The translations under genes and the position numbers were made by a program. A stretch of DNA of 64,000 nt, taken from Climacium dendroides. Its lineage: Eukaryota; Streptophyta; Bryopsida; Hypnales; Climaciaceae. The stretch is from the NCBI GenBank assembly GCA_950106755.1, contig OX467091.1, positions 20,105,538 to 20,169,537 of the forward strand, written 5' to 3'. The notes under the pieces were generated by a model. It saw only the letters and a list, made by a program, of their open reading frames with translations. It searched no databases and was not told where the DNA came from. Shown here piece by piece: positions 47,641 through 58,689 of this stretch (position 1 is its first letter; each line of letters begins with the position of its first letter).

Positions 47641-48117
47641 AGATTAAATTCTATTAAAAATAAATTTGAAAAAATACCTCTAATTTTATATTGTACAACT
47701 TCAAACTCTCTCATTTGTTTGGCATTTTTTACAAGTTTTAAAAGAGACTTGTTGCTTTTATTTGTTTTGACAATTTCTATTAATAATTCTACAAAATATT
47801 AAAATTAATTTGAAAATATTTGAACTCAAACATTGACTATTCAATTTTTACAACATTGATTACCACAAATCATAAAAAATTGGATAGAGTATGGAGTCAA
47901 TTACCATCTTTATGAGGTATTTTCACTGTAAGGCAAAAAATAACCCCTAGAATTGGTCGATGTGGAGTGTATGAACCTCTACTCTAAGTTGCCTTCCAAG
48001 TAATGGACTCCAACAATGTGATTTTTGATCAAGTTTTACCTACATGGCTCTAAATGAAAAGGGGCAATTTATCTCACAACCCCAAAATGAACCTTCTAAC
48101 AATCTACCATCATCAAT

Positions 48118-48400
48118 TTAAATACTCAAGTGGACAAGGGCAACTTCTTATGCCAAAATCTCACTCAAATGTGCAAATTTGGGCTCAAAGTGGCCTCAAT
48201 TGGATCTTTGCCAAGAATTACAATACAATGTCCATAAGCTAAGCAACCTACTTCCCAAATTAAGCACTCAAGTGGATTATGACAGCTTCTTATGCCAAAA
48301 TTTCACTCAAATGTGCAAATTAGGGCTCAAAGTGGCCTACATGGGCCCCAATCAAGAATTCCAGCACAACATCCATCTCCCAAAGTGGCCAACCCTACAA
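48118..48400 (+). repeat. Tandem duplication of ~142 bp (two copies)
   Basis: The unit contains CTCAAGTGGA, ACTTCTTATGCCAAAATCTC, CTCAAATGTGCAAATT and GGGCTCAAAGTGGCCT. It begins near 48,120 and again near 48,263. The copies are about 80% alike by eye. The short open frames across it are a by-product. Confidence 0.8.
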
Positions 48401-48574
48401 AATTGGACTCAACCTTCATGCATTCCCATCCCACAAATAAAATTCAATGTATAATCTTTGAGACCTTCACTCAACCTTTGCAAGACACAAACATAGTATA
48501 ATTTTCATTACATTTTAAAATGACATCAACAAGAATGACAAAATTGAGAACAAGGAGCAAGAACTAGTCACCGC

Positions 48575-49130
48575 CCATGGGTAGTTGACCTCCTTGCACA
48601 AAAACAACCACCATTTCCTTGTTTTGGCTCCAAATTTGGCAAATCTTATTTCTATAGAAAGCTAACTTGAAGATCCACTTCTTCCCAATATTTCAGCTCA
48701 ATTGGATTTGAAAATATCTGGTAGTTGCTAGTTGAAGTTGCTAGTCTTCCTTGGAGGTGGTAACTCACCTCCTTGCACTCCATCAGCCGCTTCATCTTTG
48801 TCCATGCTCCAAATTTGGCAAGCCTTATTTCTATGAAAAGACAGATAGAAAATACACTTATTCTCAAAATTTCAGCCCAATTGGCTTCACCAATCTTTTG
48901 CAATTGCTCGTTGAAATCGACAATCTTCCTTGGAGGCGGCAACTAACCTCCTTGCACTCCATTGGTTGCTCCATCTTTTTCCGTGCATTAAATTGGGCGA
49001 GACTTCTCTCTATGAATAGCTAGCTTAAACACCCACTTTCTCTCAAAATTTCAGTTCAAATGGCTTCCCCATTCTCCCAATATTGCTCGCCAAATTTGGC
49101 AGCCTTCTTTGGAGGCAGCATTTGACCTCC
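48575..49130 (+). repeat. Tandem repeat with ~180-bp period (three to four copies)
   Basis: The marker ACCTCCTTGCAC occurs at about 48,588, 48,767 and 48,947, and TTTGACCTCC at about 49,121. Each is followed by CCAAATTTGGCAA(A/G)-like and ATTTCTAT(A/G)-like blocks and by CAAAATTTCAG(C/T)-like blocks. The period is 178-181 bp. It is non-coding. Confidence 0.82.
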
Positions 49131-49139
49131 CACCTTAAT

Positions 49140-50030
49140 TTTTCTTCCAAACCCTAAATTTCTTCCAACATTCTCTAGTCAAACCTCTATTTGACTTCTA
49201 AGCCTACATTTTCCACTTGATTTATCTCATAACCAAGTGAACCTACCCGACAAATTGTCTACCTTTACTCTAAATCATTGCCATTTTCTACTTAACGTGT
49301 TTTTTTCATTTTTTCTCACAATTCTTCACCAAGCTCTCTCAAACACCTCATGCACACAAAATTGAGAGAGAGGAAGAGAAAAGACTCCCCAAACCTAATT
49401 TTGCCTACATTCCCTCTCAATGGACTAATGTTTCTAACTTCTTCCATCCACCTTTAATGTACTAAAAAATGTGCTAATTTATTGCAAATCCGCTAGTTTA
49501 GTGCAAAACTCCTTGATATACTATAAAAGATTCTAATTTACTGACAGAGAAAGGAAGAGAGAGGAAGAGAGAAGCACTATTTTAGTGTTTTCTTTAGTAC
49601 CTTAGTATTTTTGTTTTAGTTTTAATTTAACTAACTTCTTTTGGATTTTTTATTATTTATTATTTTTATTGTTTTCAATTTACTTCTAGTTTCATTTCAT
49701 ACTCCTAGTCTTTTGTTTTTTTCTTTTTCTTTTTCTTTTTTATAATTGATATTTTTTGGTTTGCAATTTGGTTCTAATTTCATTTTCTATTTGTAGTGTT
49801 TTATTTTCATTTTGTTTCTTTGTATATTTTGTTTTCATTTTTTCATCATTTTACCATTAGTCTAATTAGGTGACTCTACCAAATTTTACTTATCATCTTT
49901 TTAGTTTTAAATCCTTATTTTTTTCCATTTTCCCTTCATTTTCTTCTAATGGCATTTTTTAGCTTTTGCTCTAATTTTTCCATGTTCCTATTTTTATGTA
50001 CTAGGAAACTCTCTAACTAGTGGTTGTAGT
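49140..50030. other. AT-rich gene-free stretch
   Basis: Pyrimidine-rich low complexity (TTTTCTTTTT-type runs at 49,700-49,740) and a purine run at 49,548-49,575. No gene. Confidence 0.4.
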
Positions 50031-50038
50031 TAGTTTAA

Positions 50039-50777
50039 CCCCTAAATGCCCAAACTACATTTTTTTGGCATTTTAGCAATTTTGGGTAGCTCATTGCAAA
50101 TGGAGTTTTTATTTTTATTTTTTGAAATTTTTACATAACATTTTCCTGGGAATAGCTTTAAGGCCCAACAATTTTCATAACTTTTGATTGAATGGTTAAA
50201 AAGTTATTGCATGATATGTCATTTTCAATGCTCAGCGGTCAGCCGGTTAGCCCAAAAATCTTCTTTAAAAAATACTTTTTTCAAAAATTTCTTTTTGAAA
50301 TTGGTTCTACATATTTATATACAAGTGGGAAGATTTGAATCATTCCATTTTCATAGATGACAAGAAAGTTATGAAGATTTTTAGTTTTTGAGTAGGTATG
50401 ATTTTCAAAAACTCCATACATACCTACAAACTAAAGACCTTCATAACTTTCATCTCACTTGTTGAAATGGAATCATTAAAAGCTTCCCACATATGTATAA
50501 AATCTAAAGAACCAATTTCAAAAAGAAAATTTTGAAAAAAATATTTTTTAAAGAAGATTTTTGGGTTGTCCAAGTTGCCCCACCGAGCAATGAAAATCAT
50601 ATATCTTGCAATAATTTTTTAACCATGTAGTTAAAAGTTACAAAAATTGTTCCTTAAATCTACTTTTGAGGCACATGTTTAGCAAAAATTTCAAAGAAAA
50701 AAATAAAAAAACTCCAGTCATAGTAAGCTGCCTAAAATCACAATGTTGCCAAAAAATACAGTTTTTGCATTTAGGGG
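50039..50777. mobile_element. TTAA-flanked full-length hairpin element (739 bp)
   Basis: It lies between TTAA at 50,035-50,038 and TTAA at 50,778-50,781. The left end is CCCCTAAATGCCCAAACTAC and the right end in reverse complement is CCCCTAAATGCAAAAACTG. Complementarity continues along both arms (for example TTTTCAATGCTC(A/G)G..., AAAAATCTTCTTTAAAAAA, TGAATCATTCCATTTTCA) to a centre near 50,405. The whole element is therefore one long hairpin. It shares termini with 33,996-34,599. No coding capacity. Confidence 0.8.
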
Positions 50778-51039
50778 TTAATCTGGAGTACTAGCACTTC
50801 CAGACTTGCAAATTTGAGTAATTTATTTATATTTTGGTTTTTTAAAAGGTGAACCAATATGGTGATTCATATTCTTACCACCCGAAACCAATAGAAAAAA
50901 ATTGGCTAATACATTTAATATTAAAAAAATCAATAAGAATGATGATTATTTTTCTAAAGGATCTTTCAATTCCAATACTCAAGCACCAAATAATCCAATG
51001 CCTAGAAGCTCAACCATGAAGAATCCATAAAATACTCCA

Positions 51040-51420
51040 GCTTGCATCACAAAGTTTAGACCCTATGGTTTGTCAACAATTATCATATGGTTATCATTGT
51101 TTCATGAGTTCATATATTAATTACAATTTATCGCATCATTACAATGCATTACTTCGCATTGTTACAATGCATTACTTGCAACTGCATTGTAATGATGCAA
51201 AGTGATGTACTGTAATGATACAATAAATTGTAATTAACAATGCATTACTTTGCATTGTTACAATGCATTACTTGCAACTGCATCATAATGATGTAAAGTG
51301 ATGTACTGTAATGATGCAATAAATTGTAATTAACGTGTGAACTCATGAAACAAGTAAACAACAATAACCACATGATAATTATTGACAAATTGTAGGGTCT
51401 AAACTTTGTAATGTGCAAGC
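51040..51420. mobile_element. Hairpin element with internal 96-bp tandem duplication
   Basis: The ends GCTTGCATCACAAAGTTTAG and CTAAACTTTGTAATGTGCAAGC are complementary, and pairing continues inward over about 100 bp (TTAGACCCTA, ATCAT(A/G)TGGTTAT, TTTCATGAGTTCA, TTAATTACAATTTAT). The centre holds two 96-bp units, 51,146-51,241 and 51,242-51,337, each rich in ACAATGCATTACTTGCAACT-type words. Confidence 0.82.
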
Positions 51421-51429
51421 AAGAAGGTT

Positions 51430-53043
51430 GAGAGGAGGAAGTGGGGCAAAATTGAAGAGACTCAAACCAAAAAAGTTAACAACAAAGGCAATAAGAATAA
51501 TGGAACTAAGAACATATGAGCCAAAACAAAGGAAATACTAAAAGGAAAAAGACATTAGAACATCATCAAGTTATTCTTAAGAGAATACATCTCCACTCTC
51601 CAAAACTTTGTCTTATACATTAGAAGATGTTTTATTTTAATTTTCTATTCTTGTCTCTATCTAGAGCCATCCACTAAAGTACAATTGCTATTATGTGAGC
51701 CTAAAATCATAAACACATGAACATAGGAGTCTATACATCTATGTTGTAGGTGTTTATATTATAAAACTTTCTAAGGTTATAGGATACTTACATTATAAAT
51801 ACCTATATTAAAAATGTTTATATACCAATACAAGAACCTACAATGGTTGTAGAGTATTTACTTATACACATAGTTTCATTTCAAAAACTCACTATTTGCT
51901 ACAATTCTAAAAATTATTCTATGAATATAATTGTATACATCTTTTAATATTCACATAGTATTCACAAACATTTTTGTACCTCATAAGAAAAATATAATAG
52001 GGAAAGTCAAATCAAAACCCAATAGACAATTGAATAATCATAGATAACTAATGTGCCTTGTTCCATTGCCACAATCAAAACGAAAGTTCATAAAAACTTT
52101 GAAATTCAATCACACTAATTCAACTTTATTCACTGTAGGTTCAAACACCACGAAACAAAGCCCGTGCACTCCTTGCGAAGAGTTTTCCAACGGTACCAAG
52201 TGGGGGAAGATCCCATCGTAACAAACAAAACAAACAACCAAATTTATGGATAGAACATAGCTGCAAAATGAAAATTGAGACAACAGCCGTTCACTTTGAC
52301 CTTCACTCAGAAAAAATTGCACCCTGGATCAAAAAAAGTCACAGAACTCCAATGCCATGAGAGTTCTACACCTCCAAAAGCTAGAATTCATTGTCCAGTT
52401 TGCCTGAGACGGAGAGAGAAAATTCCAGCATATGTACCTCGGCTAAGTATGGGCAGTCGAGAAAAAAACAGGCTCGTCACAAATCTTCAGGCCTGGCAGA
52501 GTTGAGAATTCATAATCATTCAGCATCTCGAGTTGCTGCACCAACTTTCTGTGTTATGATCCGACAGCAGCAAAGGCTCAATTCCCAAGTACCGGTAATC
52601 CAAAATCTGCAAACATACTTGAATCCTCCATGTTGCTCAGTAATCATCCACACCCAGGTCGACCCTTCTCATCGGCATTGATTCCCGGGGTCAGCAGCTC
52701 AGAGTGAATCCCATTGAGCCACCGTTAATCAAGTTCAGGGTCAATTACTAAGAGATAGGCTAGTTACATGGACTGTCATCCTGCTCGCGTCCATTGCTGA
52801 TAAATTTTCACATCATGTACGTCATAGTTTACGGGAAATCATCAATATGTTTCGGCAATTCTGGTCAAATTGGTTAAATTGGCATGTTTTAGAGTGCCGA
52901 AATTGCGATTCCAATCCTCAAAGCTTTACAAAGTCTGGCACGTATAGATCTGAATGTCCAGAAGAGCAACTGGAAAGTGCCAATCTCTTGAAATTTTAAC
53001 GAATTTGTCTTCCAGGTGGAAACTTCAATGACATGGAGCTCCA
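51430..53043. other. Transition from repeat zone to 3' region of the next gene
   Basis: The left part is A-rich. From about 52,100 the base composition is more balanced, with short frames on both strands and no family. 52,740-53,043 directly follows the stop of the minus-strand gene and is its likely 3'UTR. Confidence 0.4.
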
Positions 53044-55270
53044 TCAGGCGGCTGGAGTGAAGCCAAGGGAGGCGAAGATGGAGACGAGCACGTGACGAAG
53101 CCCAGGTTGGTTGCCCCTGCCAACGATGTGCAACATGCCCTCGGCCTTAATCTGCTTCGGCTGGAACCTGTAGATCCCCAGCACCTCCTCACGCCCAGTG
53201 GTGTTAACAAAACACTTATAAAACACAAGCTCTTTCTCCTTCACCCCTTTGATGAACAAGTCCTGCAAATCCAGGTCAATTCGACTCGCCCCCACGATCT
53301 GAACACTCGTGCGGTACCTCTGCGACTTGAACGCTTTGATCGAGCTCCGCCGCGAGTGCTTGTTGTAGGTCAGCATCCCACCCGTCACGGACGCAACATT
53401 CGCCACCACGAAGTCGTCGTAAGTGATTAAGACCGTGTCCTGCGCATATTCCCAGCCCCAACTGCCCTTCTCAATGTTCACACGGTCGGCGTGCAAGGTC
53501 TGAGAGATGCCGCGGTCGCTGCTCTCAACCTTGGCGCTCATGGCCACGTCTCTGGAAAACCACGAGCGAGGGTATGAAAGCTCCACGGTGTACTCGGAGG
53601 TGTCGGTCTCCAAGTCTGTGAGTGGAATGTGCACTCGCTTCTTCTTGAGGAGGCGCTGGAGCAAGTTGTGCACTGGGACCGCGTAGGTGGTGACTCCGAA
53701 TGATAGACGCTCCCGCCGAGGAGAACCGCAGTCCAAGTCAGAAACTTCGTTCTGCAGGAATCGATTAAAATCGGAACACTAAAATTATCAACAAGTTTTC
53801 AAGGCGCTTCAAATTTAAGCCTCGTGGTAGAGTTGCATTCTAAAAGGCTTCAACGAACACTTCTTTATTATGGCCTTCTCTGAAATGACCTTCTAGAGTA
53901 TCTCGCACAATTACCAAAGTATCACTGGCACTAGTAATCACAATCAATTTAGCAACAATTCGGGACGCAACAATGTGAAAATCGCGTACAAGTTGCATCC
54001 CAACAGGCTTGCTCTGAAACCTCTTAACTCTGACCTCCTCAGTTATGACATATATTGTGGAATATCCTACACTACTGACACTTCACAGTCAAACTGTGTC
54101 ATGCTGAAAATGTTAGGACCCCGGCCGATTGGTAAGATTAATAAGGTTTGAGTGTACATTGTTACACCAGAGTCCGATGAACTGGTTGAAGAACCGGCAG
54201 GTTGGCCACTCACAATCAATTTGCAACAATTTTGAAACGCACCAGACTGAAGAACTGAATACCAAGTTGCATTGATGACGTTCATCTCAAAGGCTTACAC
54301 TTTCAAATCTCTTTATTAAACCTCGAAAATGACATTCCAGAAAATACATCCTGCACTCTTGCCACACAATCATTGTCTGTAGTCTCACATTCAACCTTTT
54401 TCATAGCGAACAAGCTAGGAAATTGAAAATCAAAGAGGTTTGAGTGTACATACACTGTTGAAGTCGTGACAGAGTCTGACAGTCTGGTTGAAGAACCGGC
54501 AAGCAAACTCGCTCATTTTCACGCCCGCTTTCTGCACTCCATGAGTGGATTCATGTGGCAGCGCCTTGAAGCACAGCCTCTCCAGAAACGCGAACGCTTT
54601 CGTGGTATAGAGCATGACGTCTTTCAGAGTCTCGTGGAACCGGACGATGCACGGGCTGCTCAAAACGTTTTGCAGGATCTGGTGCAAGCCGACGACCGTG
54701 GCCAGAAGCTCCTGGCTCTCGTCCTTGAAAAGCGACGACACACACTGGAACAGCTTGCACTTGCTGATCACGGCGGCCACCATTTTGGCCGCTGTGTAGT
54801 CGATGGCCAAGGAGTACTGGTAAGGGGATTGGGGATACCGGAATATGTGCCCCGTCGTGTAATATTCATCGTTTTCATCTTGGGGACTCAAGATGCTCTC
54901 TTGCAACAACTGAACGCAGTTCACAGCTCGCGCTTGCTCTGCCTCCTCATCCAGACATGCATTGCTGCAGGCTCAACCAGAAAACACAGTAAGCTAGCAG
55001 TGTCTCCACATGTTGTACAACGGGCCAGTTTGAGCTGGACTTTGGGAGATTGCAGCAGGTCAATTAGTAGAGGACCACTCTGACTTCAGGCTGAACTCTG
55101 GGCAAGAAAGACAGGAAGATGAGTGAAGATCTATATGGCACTTGACCACACCTGTAGCGATTTGGCTCCAACTTCATCTCCTGAGACTGCTCCAGCCTCA
55201 TCTCGGGAGCCTGCTCGAGCTTCACCTCTTGAGCCTGGCCGAAATGCTTGCGAATTTTAAAGCAAGGCAT
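53044..55270 (-). CDS. Unrecognised three-exon protein-coding gene (445 aa)
   Basis: I do not recognise this family. Three exons join in phase: 55,152-55,270, 54,454-54,964 and 53,044-53,751. Donors are CAG|GTGTGG and AGT|GTATGT; acceptors are CTGCAG. The start MPCFKIRKHFG is followed by three 8-residue repeats of the type QEVKLEQA (residues about 14-37), a charged amphipathic segment. Exon 2 encodes a mainly helical region with several Cys residues (KCKLFQCVSSLF, VRLCHDF). Exon 3 looks rich in beta strands (VELSYPRSWFS, TVLITYDDF, ELVFYKCFV) and ends ASLGFTPAA. No signal peptide or membrane segment is seen. Codon use and GC content look like a real gene, not repeat debris. Intron 2 contains decayed duplicates of the exon 2 end. 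The function cannot be stated. Confidence 0.75.
53860..54505 (-). repeat. Degenerate ~290-bp tandem duplication inside intron 2 of the unrecognised gene
   Basis: GGTTTGAGTGTACAT, CTGGTTGAAGAACCGGCA and their surroundings at 54,436-54,505 (exon 2 end) recur at 54,147-54,213. AATCAATTT(A/G)GCAACAATT with following blocks occurs near 53,943 and 54,217. The exon-end region has thus been copied into the intron at least once. Confidence 0.7.
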
Positions 55271-56050
55271 TAATTCACGACGGTAAGTATTAGTCAGAGT
55301 AAGTTAGCACCTTCCGTGCATTAGCCGACCACTGCAAGAGTATACTACGTACAGGAGCTTGCAGTCTAGAAGACTGGAACAATCAGGAGAAGAAACAGTT
55401 GAGAATTCACTAATCAAGCTGCAGCTAGAAGCCTAGAAGTGATCTGGCACAAATACCAGGGCAGACAGCAATTAATTTAGCTGAGGATGGGATCCAGTCT
55501 CGAGTTTTCCTAAAATAATTCAGGTGTGAATCATTCGGTGTTATGGTGCGAAGACTGCGAACACACGTAGAAACCCCAATTCGCTATTTTTATGCCAAAT
55601 ACATGAAAAAGGACGCCGTGTGTGTACTAGGCAGGTACGTCTGCCAGGACTGCCCACAGTGCCTCAGCAAGTCAGAATGGAACAACGGACAGAAAAGGGG
55701 TCCACAATAAATGACTGGGAGTGGATCTGAATCTTCAAGATTCAAATTGGACTTTTGAGGAAAACGGAAGATTCTACAAAGAGAGGCAGAATATGCACCG
55801 CCAATCAGGTGAAGGCACGCGCCCACCTGCAAGCCTGGCAGGGACTGAATCATGGAGATTCGACGTTTTCTGCTTTGAGGCAAGTAATCCGTCTGCGCCC
55901 ATTTTAAGCACTGCGTTAATGAGGTGGTCAAAAGCTACAGTAATGCCGCAGCGGCGCAGGCTCTCATGGCAGATAACTCTCGCTTTCCGGTGCTACCTGC
56001 AATCTTGATTCGCCTCAAACTCTCAAAGTACTATTGTGGCGGTAGTGATA
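55271..56050. promoter_or_regulatory. Upstream region of the 53-55 kb gene
   Basis: This is the 5' flank of the minus-strand gene. Balanced composition, no family in the open frames, no obvious TATA box assigned. Confidence 0.35.
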
Positions 56051-56054
56051 AATC

Positions 56055-56395
56055 TCACCATTTTTTTTTTTGAACAAATGGAACGAACCATTGCATTAAA
56101 ATAAACGGAGACCAAAAACAACAACCAAGCTCGAGAGCTGGACAATGAAGAGATATGAGCAAGGAGTCGAGGACCCGCACAAGCCGGAAAAACTACTGAA
56201 ACAAATAAAGAGGAGGGCCCTTCTTGTTCCAGATAATGGTGGACTCTACCCTACTAGCAAGAACCGGAGAATGAATCCAGATGCGATCAAATCTAGCCCA
56301 AATACTAGAAATCTCACCTTTGAAATGAAAGATGAAATGCCACTTCAATTTTTTCAGAAACAGAAAAGAAATTTTCTAAGACTCTGATGCATCCC
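56055..56395 (-). mobile_element. Possible 3' fragment of a LINE-type retrotransposon
   Basis: On the minus strand the segment ends in TTAATGCAATGG...TTGTTC followed by an A-run of about 10. This is the usual look of the 3' end of plant LINE remnants as I know them. Upstream frames are broken and no reverse-transcriptase motif is readable. Weak call. Confidence 0.3.
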
Positions 56396-56680
56396 CGGGG
56401 GTTCTTGTGTGGGTCATTACTGGGAAGTGGACACTTCATTCGCGTGCCTCAACTGTCATTAAATTTCCGCTACATATTGCACAAGTCTAGAAATCTCTCT
56501 TAAAGTAGTAGAACCTCTGCATTGAGAACAGCAGGGAAGTGCGAGCTCCCCAAGTCTGCTGGAAGAACAGAGGATAATCAAGGTTTTCATTAAACTAACA
56601 AAATCTAAGGATCCTGAGTACTCAGAAACCACTCTTCGAAAAGTGAAGAGAAGAATAAATTCTATTGGCAAACCACGGCA

Positions 56681-58570
56681 CTACCTCTTTCGCCTTTTGT
56701 GTTTGCTAGCATTACGAGATCTACTCTTCCCATCTTCACTTTTGCCTCCCTTCCTGCCGTCTCTCTTTAGTCTCTTTGTGCTCTTCGTAAAAGAAGTAGG
56801 AGGGTCCGCGACACGCACTCGCTTGTTCTTTCTCCTCTTGACGAAGCTCGTCTGCGCAAGGTTCATGGCTGATCTTGCTAAGTTGATAGCCCGGCTTGCT
56901 GCTTCAGTAGTGGGATCTAGCAAATACTCCGGTACCGTTTTCAAATGAGCCGCTGGCGCTATCTTGCTCAAAACCTTGTCATGCTTCAAAAGCTCCAAAT
57001 CTGTGGGATTGTCCTCGAAATGAGCTTTCAAGCGCTCCGAGTTCAAAATCTCGATCCGCAACTCCTTAGCGCGGGCTTCCCTGATCGCCACTTTGGTGAC
57101 ACCCCTCATTACATCCTCGGCTCTGTAACGTAAGGACTCTACAGCAGTTGTTGATAACAAAGGGAAAGGCACAATCGGTTTGCTACCTTCATCCTCTCCG
57201 CTGACCTCAGCCTTGATTTGCGTCAAGAGCTCCTCCTCTTCTTGAGACACAAGAGAAATCGAAATGCCGGCGTTTCCAGCTCGCCCTGTTCGCCCAATAC
57301 GATGTATGTACCCCGCAACACCTTCAGGCATGTCGTAATTTATCACAGTACGCACATTCTTAAAGTCTATGCCTCTCACTACTCCAAACTCGGCATCTCC
57401 AATAGCTTTCTTCGGTTTCTTCTTCGCCTCCCCCGCATCCTCGGCACCCTCATCTCCTTTGCTCACGGGCTGTAGAGACTTTCCATCGTCAGTAGCTATT
57501 AAATGCTCAAATAAACCAACGTTGAACTGCTGCAGGATATGCAGACGCGAGTTTTGCGGAAGCTCCCCGTTCAGCACAGCCGACTTGATTCCAAACTGCT
57601 CCAAGAAGAGCTTCAACCGAAACCCTGCCTCAATCGTGTTGACAAACAGGATGGCCTTCTTTTGAATCAAGTCGTATTTCAAAATCGCCAGCGTGTACAG
57701 AAGCTTATCCTTGCTCTTGCAACTGATGGAGAATTGTTGAACAGACTTCGGAACAACGGTGGTGTCACCAGAGCCATCCACCTCCTCAGTTAGGGTTAGC
57801 GTTACCGGATTATGAAGAACAAGTTTCTTCAACTTGTCGACATCCGGAGAGGCGGTAGCTGACATTAGAAGACATTGACAACGACGAGGAATATGAACAG
57901 CGAGGCTTCGTATGTCCTCCTCGTAACCATACGAAAACAATAAATCTGCTTCATCAAGCACCAGCATGGACAAAGACTCCTGAAGAACTGCGGGTAGTAT
58001 AACATTCTGCGTTATACAAGCAGCAATTCGCGCAGGAGTTGCCACCAGAATGTCAGGAACCCTAGCCAGAGCCATTTTCAGAGTCGCCGTCGTCATGGTA
58101 GTTGCCAACTGCACCACCCGAAGAGTCGCACCGCAATACTCCGCCAAATTAGTCGCCTCATCGTATACTTGCTGACAAAGCTCCCGCGTAGGCACGAGCA
58201 CCATCGCACTCGGGCCCTTCTTCGACACTCCCTCAGCGAGAAGCTTGTGCACCAATGGTAACAAATAAGACAGAGTTTTTCCAGAGCCTGTCTTCGCCCG
58301 TGCGACTACATCCTTACCTTCCAGAATCAGAGGCACAGCTTTCGCCTGGACGGGTGTCGGGTCCGATAATCCTTTCTTCGCGAGCGCTCGCAAAAGCCGC
58401 GCATCCAGTCCCATCTCCTCAAACCCTAGGTCGTTTTCGTCGTCGTCATCGCCCTTGTGCGCTTTCACTGCTGCCGCGCTTTGGCCTCCTTCGGCTGCTA
58501 ATTGCAATTCTGCGATCGTTCTGAGCCGCTCCTGCACCTCCTCGCCTGTTTCGCCATCGCCTCCCTCCAT
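56681..58570 (-). CDS. RH16: DEAD-box ATP-dependent RNA helicase, RH16/DDX56/Dbp9 type
   Basis: One uninterrupted exon of 629 residues. Motifs in order: Q motif FEEMGLDARLL...PTPVQ (50-75), I AKTGSGKT (92-99), Ia PTRELCQQ (127-134), Ib TPAR (178-181), II DEAD (206-209), III SAT (237-239), IV ILFVNT (307-312), V with ATD then, after an acidic/Lys-rich insert (about 369-396), RGIDFKNV, and VI HRIGRTGR (423-430). The insert between the ATD and RGIDF parts of motif V is typical of the Dbp9/DDX56 subfamily. The C-terminus is very basic (KHKRRKR), fitting nucleolar location. Homologues act in assembly of the large ribosomal subunit. A telo-box lies about 120 bp upstream of the start codon. The lack of introns contrasts with the other genes here and could reflect old retroposition. 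Identification is firm; symbol by subfamily resemblance. Confidence 0.93.
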   Translation of the reverse strand: MEGGDGETGEEVQERLRTIAELQLAAEGGQSAAAVKAHKGDDDDENDLGFEEMGLDARLLRALAKKGLSDPTPVQAKAVPLILEGKDVVARAKTGSGKTLSYLLPLVHKLLAEGVSKKGPSAMVLVPTRELCQQVYDEATNLAEYCGATLRVVQLATTMTTATLKMALARVPDILVATPARIAACITQNVILPAVLQESLSMLVLDEADLLFSYGYEEDIRSLAVHIPRRCQCLLMSATASPDVDKLKKLVLHNPVTLTLTEEVDGSGDTTVVPKSVQQFSISCKSKDKLLYTLAILKYDLIQKKAILFVNTIEAGFRLKLFLEQFGIKSAVLNGELPQNSRLHILQQFNVGLFEHLIATDDGKSLQPVSKGDEGAEDAGEAKKKPKKAIGDAEFGVVRGIDFKNVRTVINYDMPEGVAGYIHRIGRTGRAGNAGISISLVSQEEEELLTQIKAEVSGEDEGSKPIVPFPLLSTTAVESLRYRAEDVMRGVTKVAIREARAKELRIEILNSERLKAHFEDNPTDLELLKHDKVLSKIAPAAHLKTVPEYLLDPTTEAASRAINLARSAMNLAQTSFVKRRKNKRVRVADPPTSFTKSTKRLKRDGRKGGKSEDGKSRSRNASKHKRRKR

Positions 58571-58689
58571 CTTCTACGTCGGGAAAGAAAAAACGTCAAA
58601 CGTCAAACGCAACGGAGAACAAAAACTGCACAATCGCGAGACCCGACCCAGCTGTCCTCCTCTGGAAGCTAAAACCCTGCGAAAACCTT

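Noticed and set aside
33757..52000. Search for gag-pol or reverse-transcriptase coding to explain the long gene-free zone.
   Set aside because: No readable protease, reverse-transcriptase, RNase H or integrase motifs in any frame; the zone looks built of non-coding hairpin elements and decayed repeats.
54466..55083. A 205-codon plus-strand frame.
   Set aside because: Antisense to exon 2 of the minus-strand gene, where splice junctions and phase support the minus strand.
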